A stretch of DNA of 64,000 nucleotides, taken from Paracyclopina nana. Its lineage: Eukaryota > Arthropoda > Copepoda > Cyclopoida > Cyclopettidae. Every line of letters starts with the position of its first letter. Positions within the stretch are counted from its first letter, which is position 1. This document shows positions 34,610-45,600 of this stretch, one piece after another. A program made the position numbers and the translations under genes. Location of the stretch: positions 6,882,001 through 6,946,000 of the forward strand of contig JAGUCH010000003.1 in the NCBI GenBank assembly GCA_019096065.1, written 5' to 3'. The notes beneath the pieces are model-generated. The model worked only from the letters and a program-made list of their open reading frames with translations, was not told the DNA's origin and did not search any database.

Positions 34610-37600
34610 GATCGACAAGCATGGCTGAGCAAGAACTTTTGACCCTCGTCAAGCGATTGGAGGCTGTCGCTCTGAAACTGGAGGCCTCTTCAGCTGGAGG
34701 AGCCTCAACCTCAGGTGAGCTAATTGTGTAATTTCCTTAAACGTTGAGTGGTATAGAGAAGAGGCGTTTTGCAGCACTCCTTAGTAAGGTGGCCTCCCTG
34801 TCAGCATCCGGCCTCAATGCTGGGGCTCTAGCCGAACTGGGTCGAGCCGTCGAGGCCATCGAGGCTGCTGGCATGAGAAATGGAACTGCGGCTACTTCTT
34901 CTTCTTCAGGTAATTTACTATTTCTCATACCAGCAGTGTAAGTGGTCGAGCGGATTAATATGTAGGAGCTCAGTTGAGTAGCAGTAGTTGATCATACCTC
35001 ATGTAATGGAGTGGCAGAAACCTAAGTAGCATATCTGCTGCAGCTGTTTTGAGGTTATTTAGTAGCAACTTTGTCTTGTTTGATGGAGAATTAAGCATCT
35101 AACGGCTGAGTTCTGCGGGAACGGAGAGAAGAAGTCGCTGCTAATATCAAGCTGTTACCCTAGTAATTAAATAGTAGGCCCTCCTAATTGTATATTGTTC
35201 CGAGTGGTTTTTCTTCCATACCGAATATTATTCAAGTCTGACAGAAGAAGCGTAGTGAGTGCAGCGCAGTGAAAGTGATTTGTGCTTTTAAAGGCAAATC
35301 CAAGCATAAAAGTGGTTTTTCTTTCGCTGCCATATGCGCATGCAATAGTCAATCGAGGAACTCTTATGTACTTTTCCCAACTTTCTTCAGGCGGGTGCAT
35401 ATGATGAACCTAAGCGCTTGTTTTCTAACCGAGAAAAAATTAACTGCCGTCGTCATTCTTGGCCATAAAACGACGCTGTTGTTGCCACGAGCACATGCCT
35501 TTAATGCATTGTTCACTTTTTCCACGACGACGCACCGTTTCCCGAGTATTCCACTTTTTGTCATCGTCGCTATCATCTGTTGGGCTCATTTAGGACTATA
35601 AAGGGAAAAACCATTAGAAGTGCTCGTGGCCACGTCCAAGTTTCACGGCTAGTGCTTCTAATGAAATCTCTTTCAAATCTTCTCCGAGCTTGCGCAATAC
35701 TTTTAATTTTGCTATCTATCGTGTGTCGGTCATACCACTATTATACCAAGTAGCTGGATTTCTTTGTTACGAGTTTTGCACGCGCATTCTCGGACCTTAT
35801 TTCCACATGTTGTTTTTCCTTGCGTCGTCCAACAGCACGAAAATTGCTGTCAGTTGTCCAAGGCGCAGTTCACTGCTACCAGTATATAATAGCTCTCTGT
35901 GCACACAAGAATTTCTTTGGAGGATTAAAGAAGGCGACCATACGTAATTGTGTGGGGAGAACATGGGGGCCTCAATGTCAAGGAACGACTCCGCAGCAGT
36001 ATCTTCCATGAAAAGGAAGAAGAAAGCGTCTAGAAAGAAGGCCATGAAAGGGCCTGCTAGAATTGGCAAGGCAAATAAATTCAATCGGACAAAAGCAGCT
36101 GCACCTCACTCACCCAAGGATTCTGGACAGGGGAGCTCTTCTCCTGTTGATTCAGAAGACTTCAAAGGGCTTAATAGATCAATAAAAGCCATCAGCAGTA
36201 GTAACAGCAGTAGCAATTCGTGCCTGTATTGCAACGAGGATGACCATTCCAGCAGACTTGGAAGGCCCTCTGCCAATCACGACAACAGACAATTAGCATT
36301 ATACTGCTCTAGAGGTTCACTGTGCTCCAGGCGTTCCAGGGCCACTGTGCTCTCCAAAAAAGTCCCTGGCAAGAAAAAGAGGCGAAGAGCCCAACTCCAG
36401 GCTGCTGCTGTCGATTCCTCGTCTTCTTTCAGTATCGAAGAGCCGATTTTGCGAAACACTAGTAGCAACAAAATCATTCCTTACAGCAGCAGACAGGGGC
36501 AATTTTCTGCTTCGGTTGGTACGAAACTCCATTGAAAAGCGATCGCAAGTAGAGCCGTCTACTTTCATAATTCTATAATGTGACTCCTTTTTCATCTTCT
36601 GTATTAGTTTTAATTGTCGACATTTTCAGGCCCGTCAGCGAAGAGCGTGACTGCTTTTGACGAAATACTCAATGGCCCGTTCAAAGCCTATATGGATTTA
36701 TCCAAGAGAATTGGAGCTGAGGTCGCAACCATTAGCGAAATGGTGGAAACTGCATTCAAGGCTCAAAGAGCATACTTGGAAATGTCGACCAAGGCCAAGC
36801 AGCCATCGCAAGGAGACCTGCCAATGTTGCTGAAGCCAATGTCGGATAAGATTAGCGAAATCCAAGCTTTCCGCGAGGCTGGCCGTAGATGTCAGTATTT
36901 CAATCACCTATCTGCCATCTCTGAGAGCATTCCAGCCCTCGGTTGGGTCGCGGTCAGTCCTGCTCCTGGGCCTTTTGTCAAGGAGATGAACGATGCCGGA
37001 CAATTTTATACCAACCGAGTTCTCAAGGATTGGAAGGACAAGTCCAAGAGCCACGTAGAGTGGACGAAGGCCTGGCTTCAAACTTTGACTGAGCTCCAAG
37101 CCTACGTGAAGGAATTCCATACCACTGGCCTCGTGTGGAATCCTAAAGGCGTTGACGCAAAATCAATTGCCAACCATGGTGAGCGCCTTGTTGATTTTGC
37201 TCTTTGCAAATCACTAACTTTTATTCTTCATTAGGTGTACCACCTGCACCTGCCGCCGGAGGACCTCCCCCACCACCTCCTCCCCCACCTGCTGACTTAT
37301 TTGATGATATCAAGGTCACCGAGAACGCCGAGGACAAGGCTAGAAACGCTCTGTTTTCTGAACTGAACAAAGGCGAGGACGTGACCAAAGGCCTCAAAAA
37401 AGTCACGGATGACATGAAGACCCACAAGAACCCTAACTTGCGAGGAGGCAGCGTTGTACCAGCCTCCACCAAGGCGCCCTCGCCCGAGAAAAAGGTCGTA
37501 AGCCAAGCCCCGGCCAAGCCTCCAAAGCTGGAACTGGAAGGGAAAAAGTGGGCAGTGGAGTACTTCAAGAACAACCCCGGCCTCATCATTGAGAACACAG

Positions 37601-38113
37601 AAACCAACCAATCTGTGTATGTGTATAAATGCGAGGGCTCCACCCTCAAGATCGAGGGCAAGGTGAACAACATTGTTGTGGACGGATGCAAAAAGACTGC
37701 GATTGTGTTTGACAATGCTGTTTCTTCCTGCGAGTTCATCAACTGCCAATCCGTTCAAATGCAGGTAACGCGTCTGATTAAGCTCCCTTATCGGTATGCA
37801 TAAAGCATTTAATCCTAATCCTATTTACAGGTCCTTGGCAAGGTACCAACTATTTCAATTGACAAAACCGACGGCTGTCAAATGTTCTTGAGCAAGGAGT
37901 CCCTTAACACTGAGATCATCTCGGCCAAGTCTTCCGAAATGAACGTCATGATCCCTGATGGTGACGAATTCGTAAGCATTCATACAATTAGCGAGTAGGA
38001 TATATATTCATTTTGATTTCTTTTATTTGCAGGTCGAGCAACCTGTCCCGGAGCAGTTCAAGACGGTCATCAATGGTGTCAAACTGGCTACATCAGTCAC
38101 CGAGTCTGTCTAA
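34610..38113 (+). CDS. CAP: Adenylyl-cyclase-associated protein (CAP), main form
   Basis: CAP recharges and recycles actin monomers with cofilin. The exon 34610-34714 contains the ATG at 34621; then 34775-34909, 36630-37178, 37235-37764, 37831-37971 and 38033-38113. Phases agree, giving 509 residues (464 if the 45-codon cassette is skipped, close to the usual 475). Domains: N-terminal oligomerising helix ([17 protein letters not shown]); helical folded domain ([55 protein letters not shown]); proline run ([11 protein letters not shown]) for profilin/SH3; WH2 with [13 protein letters not shown]; and a beta-helix CARP domain ([45 protein letters not shown]). Identity is certain. The choice of start depends on isoform. 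Confidence 0.95.
34775..34909 (+). CDS. CAP: CAP symmetric cassette exon with a second helix
   Basis: Exactly 135 bases, phase 1 at both ends, so it can be included or skipped without changing the frame. It encodes [20 protein letters not shown], then [18 protein letters not shown] and a Thr/Ser tail. The pattern (leucine/valine amphipathic helix with VEAIEA followed by a Gly/Ser/Thr tail) echoes the preceding exon ([14 protein letters not shown], then Ser/Gly/Thr), suggesting duplication of the oligomerisation helix. Confidence 0.65.
34910..35962. other. CAP intron upstream of the myristoyl-type first exon
   Basis: No gene supported. Several short open frames on both strands lack any recognisable feature. 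It should include the promoter of the first exon at 35963 if that exon is used. Confidence 0.45.
35963..36518 (+). CDS. CAP: CAP alternative first exon C, myristoylation-like plus polybasic
   Basis: An exon starting at ATG 35963 with [10 protein letters not shown]: Gly2 and Ser6 fit the N-myristoyltransferase consensus. A polybasic run follows ([14 protein letters not shown]), then a Ser-rich disordered region and a second basic patch ([13 protein letters not shown]). It ends GCT TCG GTT G|GTACGA in phase 1, which joins the CAP core exon at 36630 as SASV-GPSAKS. The predicted long CAP is 618 residues. Myristate plus polybasic is the MARCKS-type membrane anchor. Fly CAP is known to have longer isoforms, so an alternative N-terminus is plausible. 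Confidence 0.65.
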
Positions 38114-38243
38114 ACACTTTCTACTTCTTAAATTTAGTCTACACCTCACCTAATCGAGTCGATCAATTATTTCACCTTCTACCCGACGATGAAAAATATG
38201 CAGTCGAAATGATTTGATATTTTCCTGCTAATTTGTAATTTTG

Positions 38244-38249
38244 AATAAA
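38244..38249 (+). terminator. Poly(A) signal of CAP
   Basis: AATAAA occurs 131 bases after the CAP stop codon, in a typical A/T-rich 3' region. Confidence 0.75.
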
Positions 38250-38710
38250 GCTTTACTTACACAAGAGGCAATCTATTAATCGACTCTAGAATGATCGTGA
38301 TGTGGCAAAAACGAACCGAATTAGCTGTCAGTCATCACTAAATTGAAATTTGACTGGTGCTCAAGTCAACTTTCACCTAGCTAAGATCATAGGATAAACA
38401 TGCAAGACCTGCTCTTATCAAGTGAGCAACATTATTAGCGCTCTACGTTATATGCTACATATCATGTTGTAGAATGATTAGAAATTTGTCGAGAGGCCAA
38501 CTATGAAAATGTATAATCCTCAAGTAGCATCGCGCGCACTTAAAACTCGATGATCCTTCTACGGGTGAGTAGTCGTAATTTTATAACGTGCTGACAGGCG
38601 GCAATGGTAATTTTCAAAGTTGCGTACGTACGGACGAGTGCAAAGGTGCGTGGCATTGATCTGAATTCTCTATGATCGCATAGTAGTGAAATTGGCGATG
38701 GCCGGTGACC

Positions 38711-39066
38711 ATGTCATCATCATGGTTCAGTTTGCAAAAAAAGCGAAGAGGTGTGAAAAGTAGAAAGCCGATTTTCTCCTCGCATCTCCTGCTCAATCAG
38801 CCACTGGCAGACGAGCAGGCAACGCAAGCTCGATCCAAAAGTTTGCCTCGTATCAAGAAAACGAGCAGTAGTCAGCAAGAAGAGGATTTGGTGAACGGGA
38901 CCATGTTGCGGATTTTCAACATGCGACAGCCGACTAATTTAACCGGACGATTTCCTTCAGGAGTCGTTCTCCACGCCAAAGTTGAGGAGCTTGCGGGCCA
39001 GTCTCCTATGGAGCAAGGACAAATGCCAAATTTGCTCCAACCCTTGAGCCTTCTTCCTGATTGGAG
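38711..39066 (+). CDS. Candidate first exon 1 of the Expansion-like gene
   Basis: An open exon from ATG 38711 (MSSSWFSLQKKRRGVKSRK) through a basic, Ser-rich stretch (ARSKSLPRIKKTSSSQ) to GAT TGG AG|GTAAGC, a strong donor leaving phase 2. The common exon at 62065 needs exactly phase 2 (AG+T gives Ser, then CGPSSSGEMV). The sequence has no recognised domain and is only faintly like the two later first exons (W-F-S-L-Q near the start, RSKS). It may instead belong to another transcript, since it lies only about 600 bases past CAP. Confidence 0.45.
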
Positions 39067-42055
39067 GTAAGCTGCAGTAATGTCCGTGAAATCGAATACA
39101 TATTTTACTGTGATTGCCTACTTTTATACCACATCTATATGGCATAGAATGTTGCACAATATTTCTGAGCGATTTTTCATTTCATGCGTAATTGCATATT
39201 ATTAACATTTTTCGTGATGAAATTTGGTGGCTCAACGAGACATTAGAGCCCTGCTACCATTAATAGATGACTTTGGTAGCCTGGCTCATTTGTATTGAAT
39301 GGCTGTGCTGCTCCAAGTCAGAGCAATCTAACGTATACCTTTACTCCTTATGTGTAACAAAGCAATTTCTTGCTCAATTTTCAAATTTGCTTCGATGATC
39401 CGAATTTGGAAGGTGCTTTGCTGATTTATTGTGTAGAATTTTGCCAATTTTGCCAGCAAAATTTGAAGTAGTGCTTGGTAGCATTATTTTAACTCTTTTG
39501 CATGATCGAAAATGCAGGCCAATTCATCAGAATTGGCAATACATTAGCACATGAACAAATTTCAAGTTGCAGTCACACGAACCTGAGCTGAAAATTATAA
39601 TTGATTTCGTAAATTACTTTTCGACGTTGTTGAGCCCTCGGGTGTCAGATTTTGAAATAAATTTGACCAGAGGAGCACTCACGAGTGCTCATGTGAGAGC
39701 AAAGGGCCCGCCTCCAATAAGTCCTGAGGGAATGGGACCTTTATGACCCACGTGCTAAATTTCAATCAATTGTCTTATGGAAGCATCCGCGTGTATTGTT
39801 GTGGAAACTTAACTCTCATTAGAGCCTAGGTCTTCTCATTACTTTTTTGCACCGAGAGCTAGCTGCTTCTTTTTCGTGATCATTTTGTGTTCATATAACT
39901 TAAGTTCATGGAACTTTCTAAGTGCAGCACCGTCGATTAAGTGACCAGGAAGTGCACTAAATAAAACGAGCGAGAAATACACATATGCTTGAGGCACCAA
40001 ATGCAATCTTTTTTAATTGGTCCACTAAAAAATACCATTAAGGTATGCATGTAGCATATGAAGGGGCAAATCACAGCTACGCTAGCTTGTCATGCAAAAA
40101 CTTGCGATCTGGTGCATTATCAGCAAGACAAATTGACTTTGTCAACGCGTGAAAGTGTGCACGATGATATATACCCGGTGGTGGTAACGGTACGTCGCGT
40201 TTGTCGAATTTTGCGTATTGGTTTCCGATTAATTTTTTTGAAACGAGGAGGCGGACGACCTTTACCTCACAATTCGTCGCAGTCCATTTATTTTGAGGTG
40301 TGCATCTGCAAAAAGCGCTCTAAATGATGTAATTATCACCATTACAACTGGCCTTGGCCATCATCATGATTGTTTGTTGACCACATTTTCTCGTTAAAAG
40401 GATGACGCTTAATTGAGTTCTGTTCTAAATCAGAAATTTACAGGATTGTTCGCTGAATCAAACAGGGAGAAAATCCTGTAGACAACAAGGCTCGAAATAA
40501 ATATTTAAGTTACCATCAGGCTACTTAGGGAGAAAGTAGCAGCTATACTCTTTCATTTATGCCACAAAAGCAAGGAAAGCTAAGTGAAGCCTACCTGAAA
40601 CAATTGACGCTAAAAATAAATTCTGAATGGCTCTTGAAAATTAATCTGGTAGGCTAATCAACCACGAATTGTGGCATTGTAATCAAATTAATATTGCTTT
40701 CTTTTACAATCACGTGGACCTTTATGTACTAGTATTTTGTTTGAGCCTGGTAGGATGAATTTTTTTCAAGGCTGATGCGCATGCGAGCCAAATTTTTTTA
40801 TCAATTTGCTCCCGCAGTGTGTAACATGACCCTCAAGATCGCTCTCAATTATCACTTGTAGACAAGACGAGCGTTTCAATGAATCTCATTGGAAATGCAT
40901 TATCTTCTTCTTCTGCAATGGATGGTATCGTAGTGGTGGCATTTGACCCGGTTTCTGTCTAGCCAAAAGTAGGCATGTATAGGTACAACGGTGTCCAAGG
41001 ATTTGCCACAGGATGAAGTGGGGATCCACCCACGTGGCCATGCTCTGTATGTTTAGTATTAACTCGAGCTGCTTGTGGCAAACTTTTTTCCTCCCCTCTC
41101 TATCGTCGATCGTCTTTGCGCGAGCCTCTTGCGCGATAGGAAGACGTTTTGGCAGCGAATTTTCACGACTTGGCCCGAGTCATGTCTACTCAATAAATAT
41201 TTATACACATATACTACTTGTGGACTCTTGAAGTACGAGTTTCAGCAACCCTTTTTTGCTTTTCGTCATCACCATGAAGAAGCATCGTAAAACGTCCAAA
41301 ACTAGTCGTAAAACGAGCAAGTTTCTCCCCGTTTGACACTCTCTCAAAAGCTTTTCAAAGTGAATATTGTGATGATAAGCGATTCATAAATACCGAGCGG
41401 GCCATGCTGCTGGCTCGCAATACAATGGAAAATTCTTATCAGATGAAGAGGCTCTCAAAATAAAAATGAGTATGACGAAGAGGAGGTCTAGTTCAGAACA
41501 TTGTCTTGGGTGGCTTTAAGAATCTTGTTCAATGATGAGTAGTGCCATATAACAGAGTAGTACATTATCATTCAAGAATTTGCATGCGTGCACACATTTT
41601 GGTAGAGGTGGTGAGGACAAAAAATCCAATTCAAAGTCAGGCTTATCGTGTCCCACCACTCGGCGTCCCGACCAGAAATCATGAGAAATCATTCACGTGG
41701 GGACCGAAAAGTGGGCTCATTACGGAGCTCGCGGCATATCTTAATGAAGTTTGTTTGCATGACGATGAAAATTGAAACTCATTTTTCCACCTGCCAACAT
41801 AAACTGCAAAGAGCACTCAGTCAGGGGGCCAGTGTGCTAGTCTGTATGGTAGTTTTCGCTCTGGAGTACGTGCCATCCATGTAAATGGTGGCTCGGAAGA
41901 CTTCTTCGACGGCGACGACGACGTAGAAGGAGATTTCAAGGAAAAGCGGGGGTGCAATGCCGGCCGGGATCACGATCATCGCACAGGCCCATCAAAAAGA
42001 AAGATGGGTAGCAAACTAGTTGATCACGAAACGCCTAAACAGTGACATGTGAATT
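39067..42055. other. Non-coding spacer between first exons
   Basis: No gene supported. The open frames here have no domain-like content and no phase-2 donor leading on to the common exon. Confidence 0.5.
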
Positions 42056-42693
42056 ATGCTCAAATTGTGGAACTTGAGTGCCACCCTGGGAAGGCCGACG
42101 AGTGAGGAGAAGGAGCGGAAGCGGAGGCTGCGAGAGGCTCAGCTGCAGCAAATTCAGAGGGAGTTGACGCTTGACCGAAGGCTCATCAGTAGGCAGCAGC
42201 CTCAAAGGGCGAAAACGTTCAGGCACTCCTACGACGAGCCCAACAACAGCAGCAGTGATCATAGCTCCAGTCACCGCCATGTGAGGCCGAGGTCAAAGTC
42301 CGCGCATAAGCTCGCGAGTGACCAGGGCCACTTTGTGTCCCGTTTACGCTTCTTCGACGAGTCCTCTAGTCCGCAGCTGCCCCTGAAAAGGCACAGCTCG
42401 ACCTTTTTGACGCCTGACGAGGACATGAGGCCGGAGAACGGCCTCTACGGCATGCGTCGAAGGTACACCCTGGCCATGGACTCCGCCGAGGAAACGGACT
42501 TTACGGCCTCCACGGGCACGCAGCAAAGGAACAATGTGACCTTTGCCAGCCACCGCCAAATAGCCAATAACGTGCAGACAGGGCAAAGGCTACGCTTCTC
42601 CGACCAACTGTTGGGCGATATGTCCACCACTTCTGGTACAAACCGATCTAGTCACACCAGCTTTGTCAGCGACGACGGCTTTGAAGATTTCAG
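42056..42693 (+). CDS. exp: Expansion-like gene, alternative first exon 2
   Basis: A 212-codon exon starting MLKLWNLSATLGRPTSEEKE, then basic (ERKRRLREAQLQQIQREL), RAKTFRHSYDEPNN, PRSKSAHKL and FVSRLRFFDESSSPQ, ending SDDGFEDF with AG|GTCAGA in phase 2. It shares an ordered set of motifs with the exon at 52944-53497, so the two arose by duplication. Spliced to 62065 it would read DDGFEDF-S-CGPSSSGEMVSRR. The assignment to Expansion, a Smad-like MH2 protein acting in tracheal tube size in flies, rests on the common exon and is from memory. Confidence 0.65.
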
Positions 42694-45600
42694 GTCAGAC
42701 CCCGAACAAAAGTTTTCTCACTGCATGTAGCTTGGTAGGTCGGCAATCAAATCTCGAGATTTCGCGTGACCTGTCTCATTTTCCCGTCAACTCAATTCTG
42801 TATAGTATATGAGTGTGCGCATGACCCCCAAGATGGTGCAAAAGGTGCAGCGTCATCCTGATGGAAGTTCAGGGAGAATCCCATCCCTCCCACGATTTCA
42901 TTACTTGATACTCCTGAGAAATCTTCGCATGATGCCCATTGTCTGTCCGAAATGTCACAAGATCTCACGTTGCAGATTTTTTCCAGGGTCACGGCCGCCG
43001 ACAAATTGCTAAAGAATTCGGCCCAATTTCAGCCGTGTGCAACTTTGGGTCAGCCTCTTTTGAGCGAGAGCGATGATCCAAAAAGATCTTTTGATCCATT
43101 CAAGTGCACCTATTCATAGTGCAATAAGTGTGGATGATCCAATTGTCCATAAAACTTTCCATTTCTTTCCTATTACATAAATCATTGAAGTACAAAAAGG
43201 TAAGATCATTGCAGAGACATTTAAAAATGAAAAAATAATTCTTTGAGTATGGCCCTCTTTCCTTTTCTATTTTTTTTCACATTAGCACCTAGAAAATTTA
43301 TCAGATCGATTGAATTGGGCTAACTGGGCAGTTTTTTTAAGAGTCTTTTCTTAACATTTTCTTATAGCAATTGTTTTTCACGTTTTTCCGAAATTATCAA
43401 AATTGTAATTGAGGTAGGAATATCCGCAACTCAGACTCCATTAAATCTAGTCTATATTGTACATCTCTTAAAATTAGCTGCAGGCGCAGGTTAAGTGGCT
43501 TCATTATAAGTAGATGTCAATGTAAAGCTAGAATTTTCATTTCATATCCTAATTGAGTTTCGTCAGCCTCAAATCAGAGGATAGAAATAAAAGTGAGAAT
43601 GATGCAAGGTCGCTGAGGTCAAAGCAAAACGGTTTTCGTCATTAATCATAAAATGGGCGATACTTGGCCTGAGATACGTGTTGATGCCAAATCAAGACTT
43701 CTTGATCGAGTTTTGACATCCTCCTGCCAAGTCTTTTTCTCTTTCTTGCATTTCACAAAAAGCCACGTACCATATGAGCGCAGTATCATTGCGGAAGAAG
43801 TTTCCACATGCATTTTCTCTGCAATTTCAAAGAAGCTATTTTTTTCCTTTTGCTACACGAGCTCAAAAAAGGCAATGGAGCCATCAAACCTAGTCAAACC
43901 CCATCAACTGAATGGTGCCTAGTTAGCAATGATCATTGATCAAGAAAGCCTCGCCTTTGATATTTATACTCATCACCTTGCAAGAAGACAACATCGACCG
44001 AGCAAGTTGTATCAGAAGATCTCACTTTCCCCAAGCTATTTCAGGTATGGCCAGAAAATTGAGGCCTTTCAAATATGCCAGTTTGTTTCCTGCATTGCAC
44101 AAATAGGCGGAAAATTCTTGTATCGCGCTCAGTGCAAAGCGTCGTGACCGGCCACTTCTCGGTGCGTAATGGTAAATGATCTTGCGGTCTCCTTTAGGCG
44201 AGGGAGAATGTCATCTAAGTGAGGCGAATATCTCGCCAAGGGCCTTAGAATGACGGATCGAACTTGTCGAGAGTGAATGCTGATCGTTGTGGTGCGATCG
44301 AAAGTGGTATAGCTATGCAAGATGCATTCTTCTTCTCTTGCTATTATAGTTGCGCTACGTAGGACCTTGGCTCCTTTTTCTTAGCGGGCCTAAAAGACGA
44401 GCCTCGGTAGACATAAATTAGACACAAAGCAATGCGAGGACAATTTCAGTTTAACAAGCTCGTCCTTGGCGCAATCAATCCTCAGATTATTTGTTGGTGG
44501 CAGAGCCTGGCCAGGAATTTGAAATACTAACCGGATGATCATTATGCGATCAGCCAATAAACCATCCTATATCATATGGACGCGGTGGCCTGGATAAGCC
44601 TGGAAAAATCGGCGCACGCATGGCTGTGCATTATAATCCCGTACTAATGCTGCGAGACATTGCAAAGACAATGGGGTGTATCTTAATCATCGTGCATTTC
44701 CCTCAGTTGGAGTGCCAGCAGGGCGGAAGCAGGATGTTTAGCTCATAATTGGCCTACTTAAAAAAAGAGTTGCATGCTGATTCGGGTTTCGGAGGATGAG
44801 CATTTGCCATTTGGGGGCCCAGGCAAGTTCTTTGTTTTCTCTTGTCTTGACAGTTTTATTGTTCCCCTATATTAAGCTGATGCTTGCACATACTGGAATA
44901 CCGGCACAAATCAAATGTGAAAATCTTTACGAGGAGTTCTTCCACCATTCAAAGGCTGCTGCTGTCAGTCATTCAGGGGATTTCAACGCTGCACTGGAAG
45001 GAAACGCCGACACAAAATAGCCTGAAATATTTCATGCTCCTGAGAAAAAATATGCGCGCGCCTCGCAACTAGGGCTAGGAAGGTTGCGTGCAGAGTCTCC
45101 ATGACTCCATACGCTTTTCGTGCTGTGATCGTAATCATTGGAAGTATTTAGTCCACAATCCCAATTATGGCTGGCAATTTGTTCAGTTGTCTCCCGGTTC
45201 ATAAATCCGCATTTGCATTCCAAGTCGGAAGTCGAGTACGAACGTGCCGCGAATATGAAACAATTTGCGGCCTGATGACGCTTATCAGCAACTGCTCAAA
45301 CATGGTGAAGCGCAATTTTCATGGTAGCTGAAGAAATGAAAAAACCTAATTGGAACTTATGTGCACAGTAGTCGTGAAGACACACCCCTGAGCATCATAA
45401 ATATTGCCAAACGCCCTTATGCTGATTAAGTGCTGATTCATTTTGCATAAGGGCGAAATCGCATTTGTCATCTGCACTAGACTTTATTTTGAGAATACGA
45501 TCGTGTTCTTCCAGGCCTGGACCTGAATGCATAAAGAGTGCAATAATTTCCCTCAGCCAAAAAGGCTCGCGTGACCGGGGCGTAAGGAAAAACTTTGGAA

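Noticed and set aside
37221-37758. Two long minus-strand frames opposite the CAP proline and CARP exon
   Set aside because: Shadows of the CAP coding frame; their glycine run is just the complement of the proline codons.
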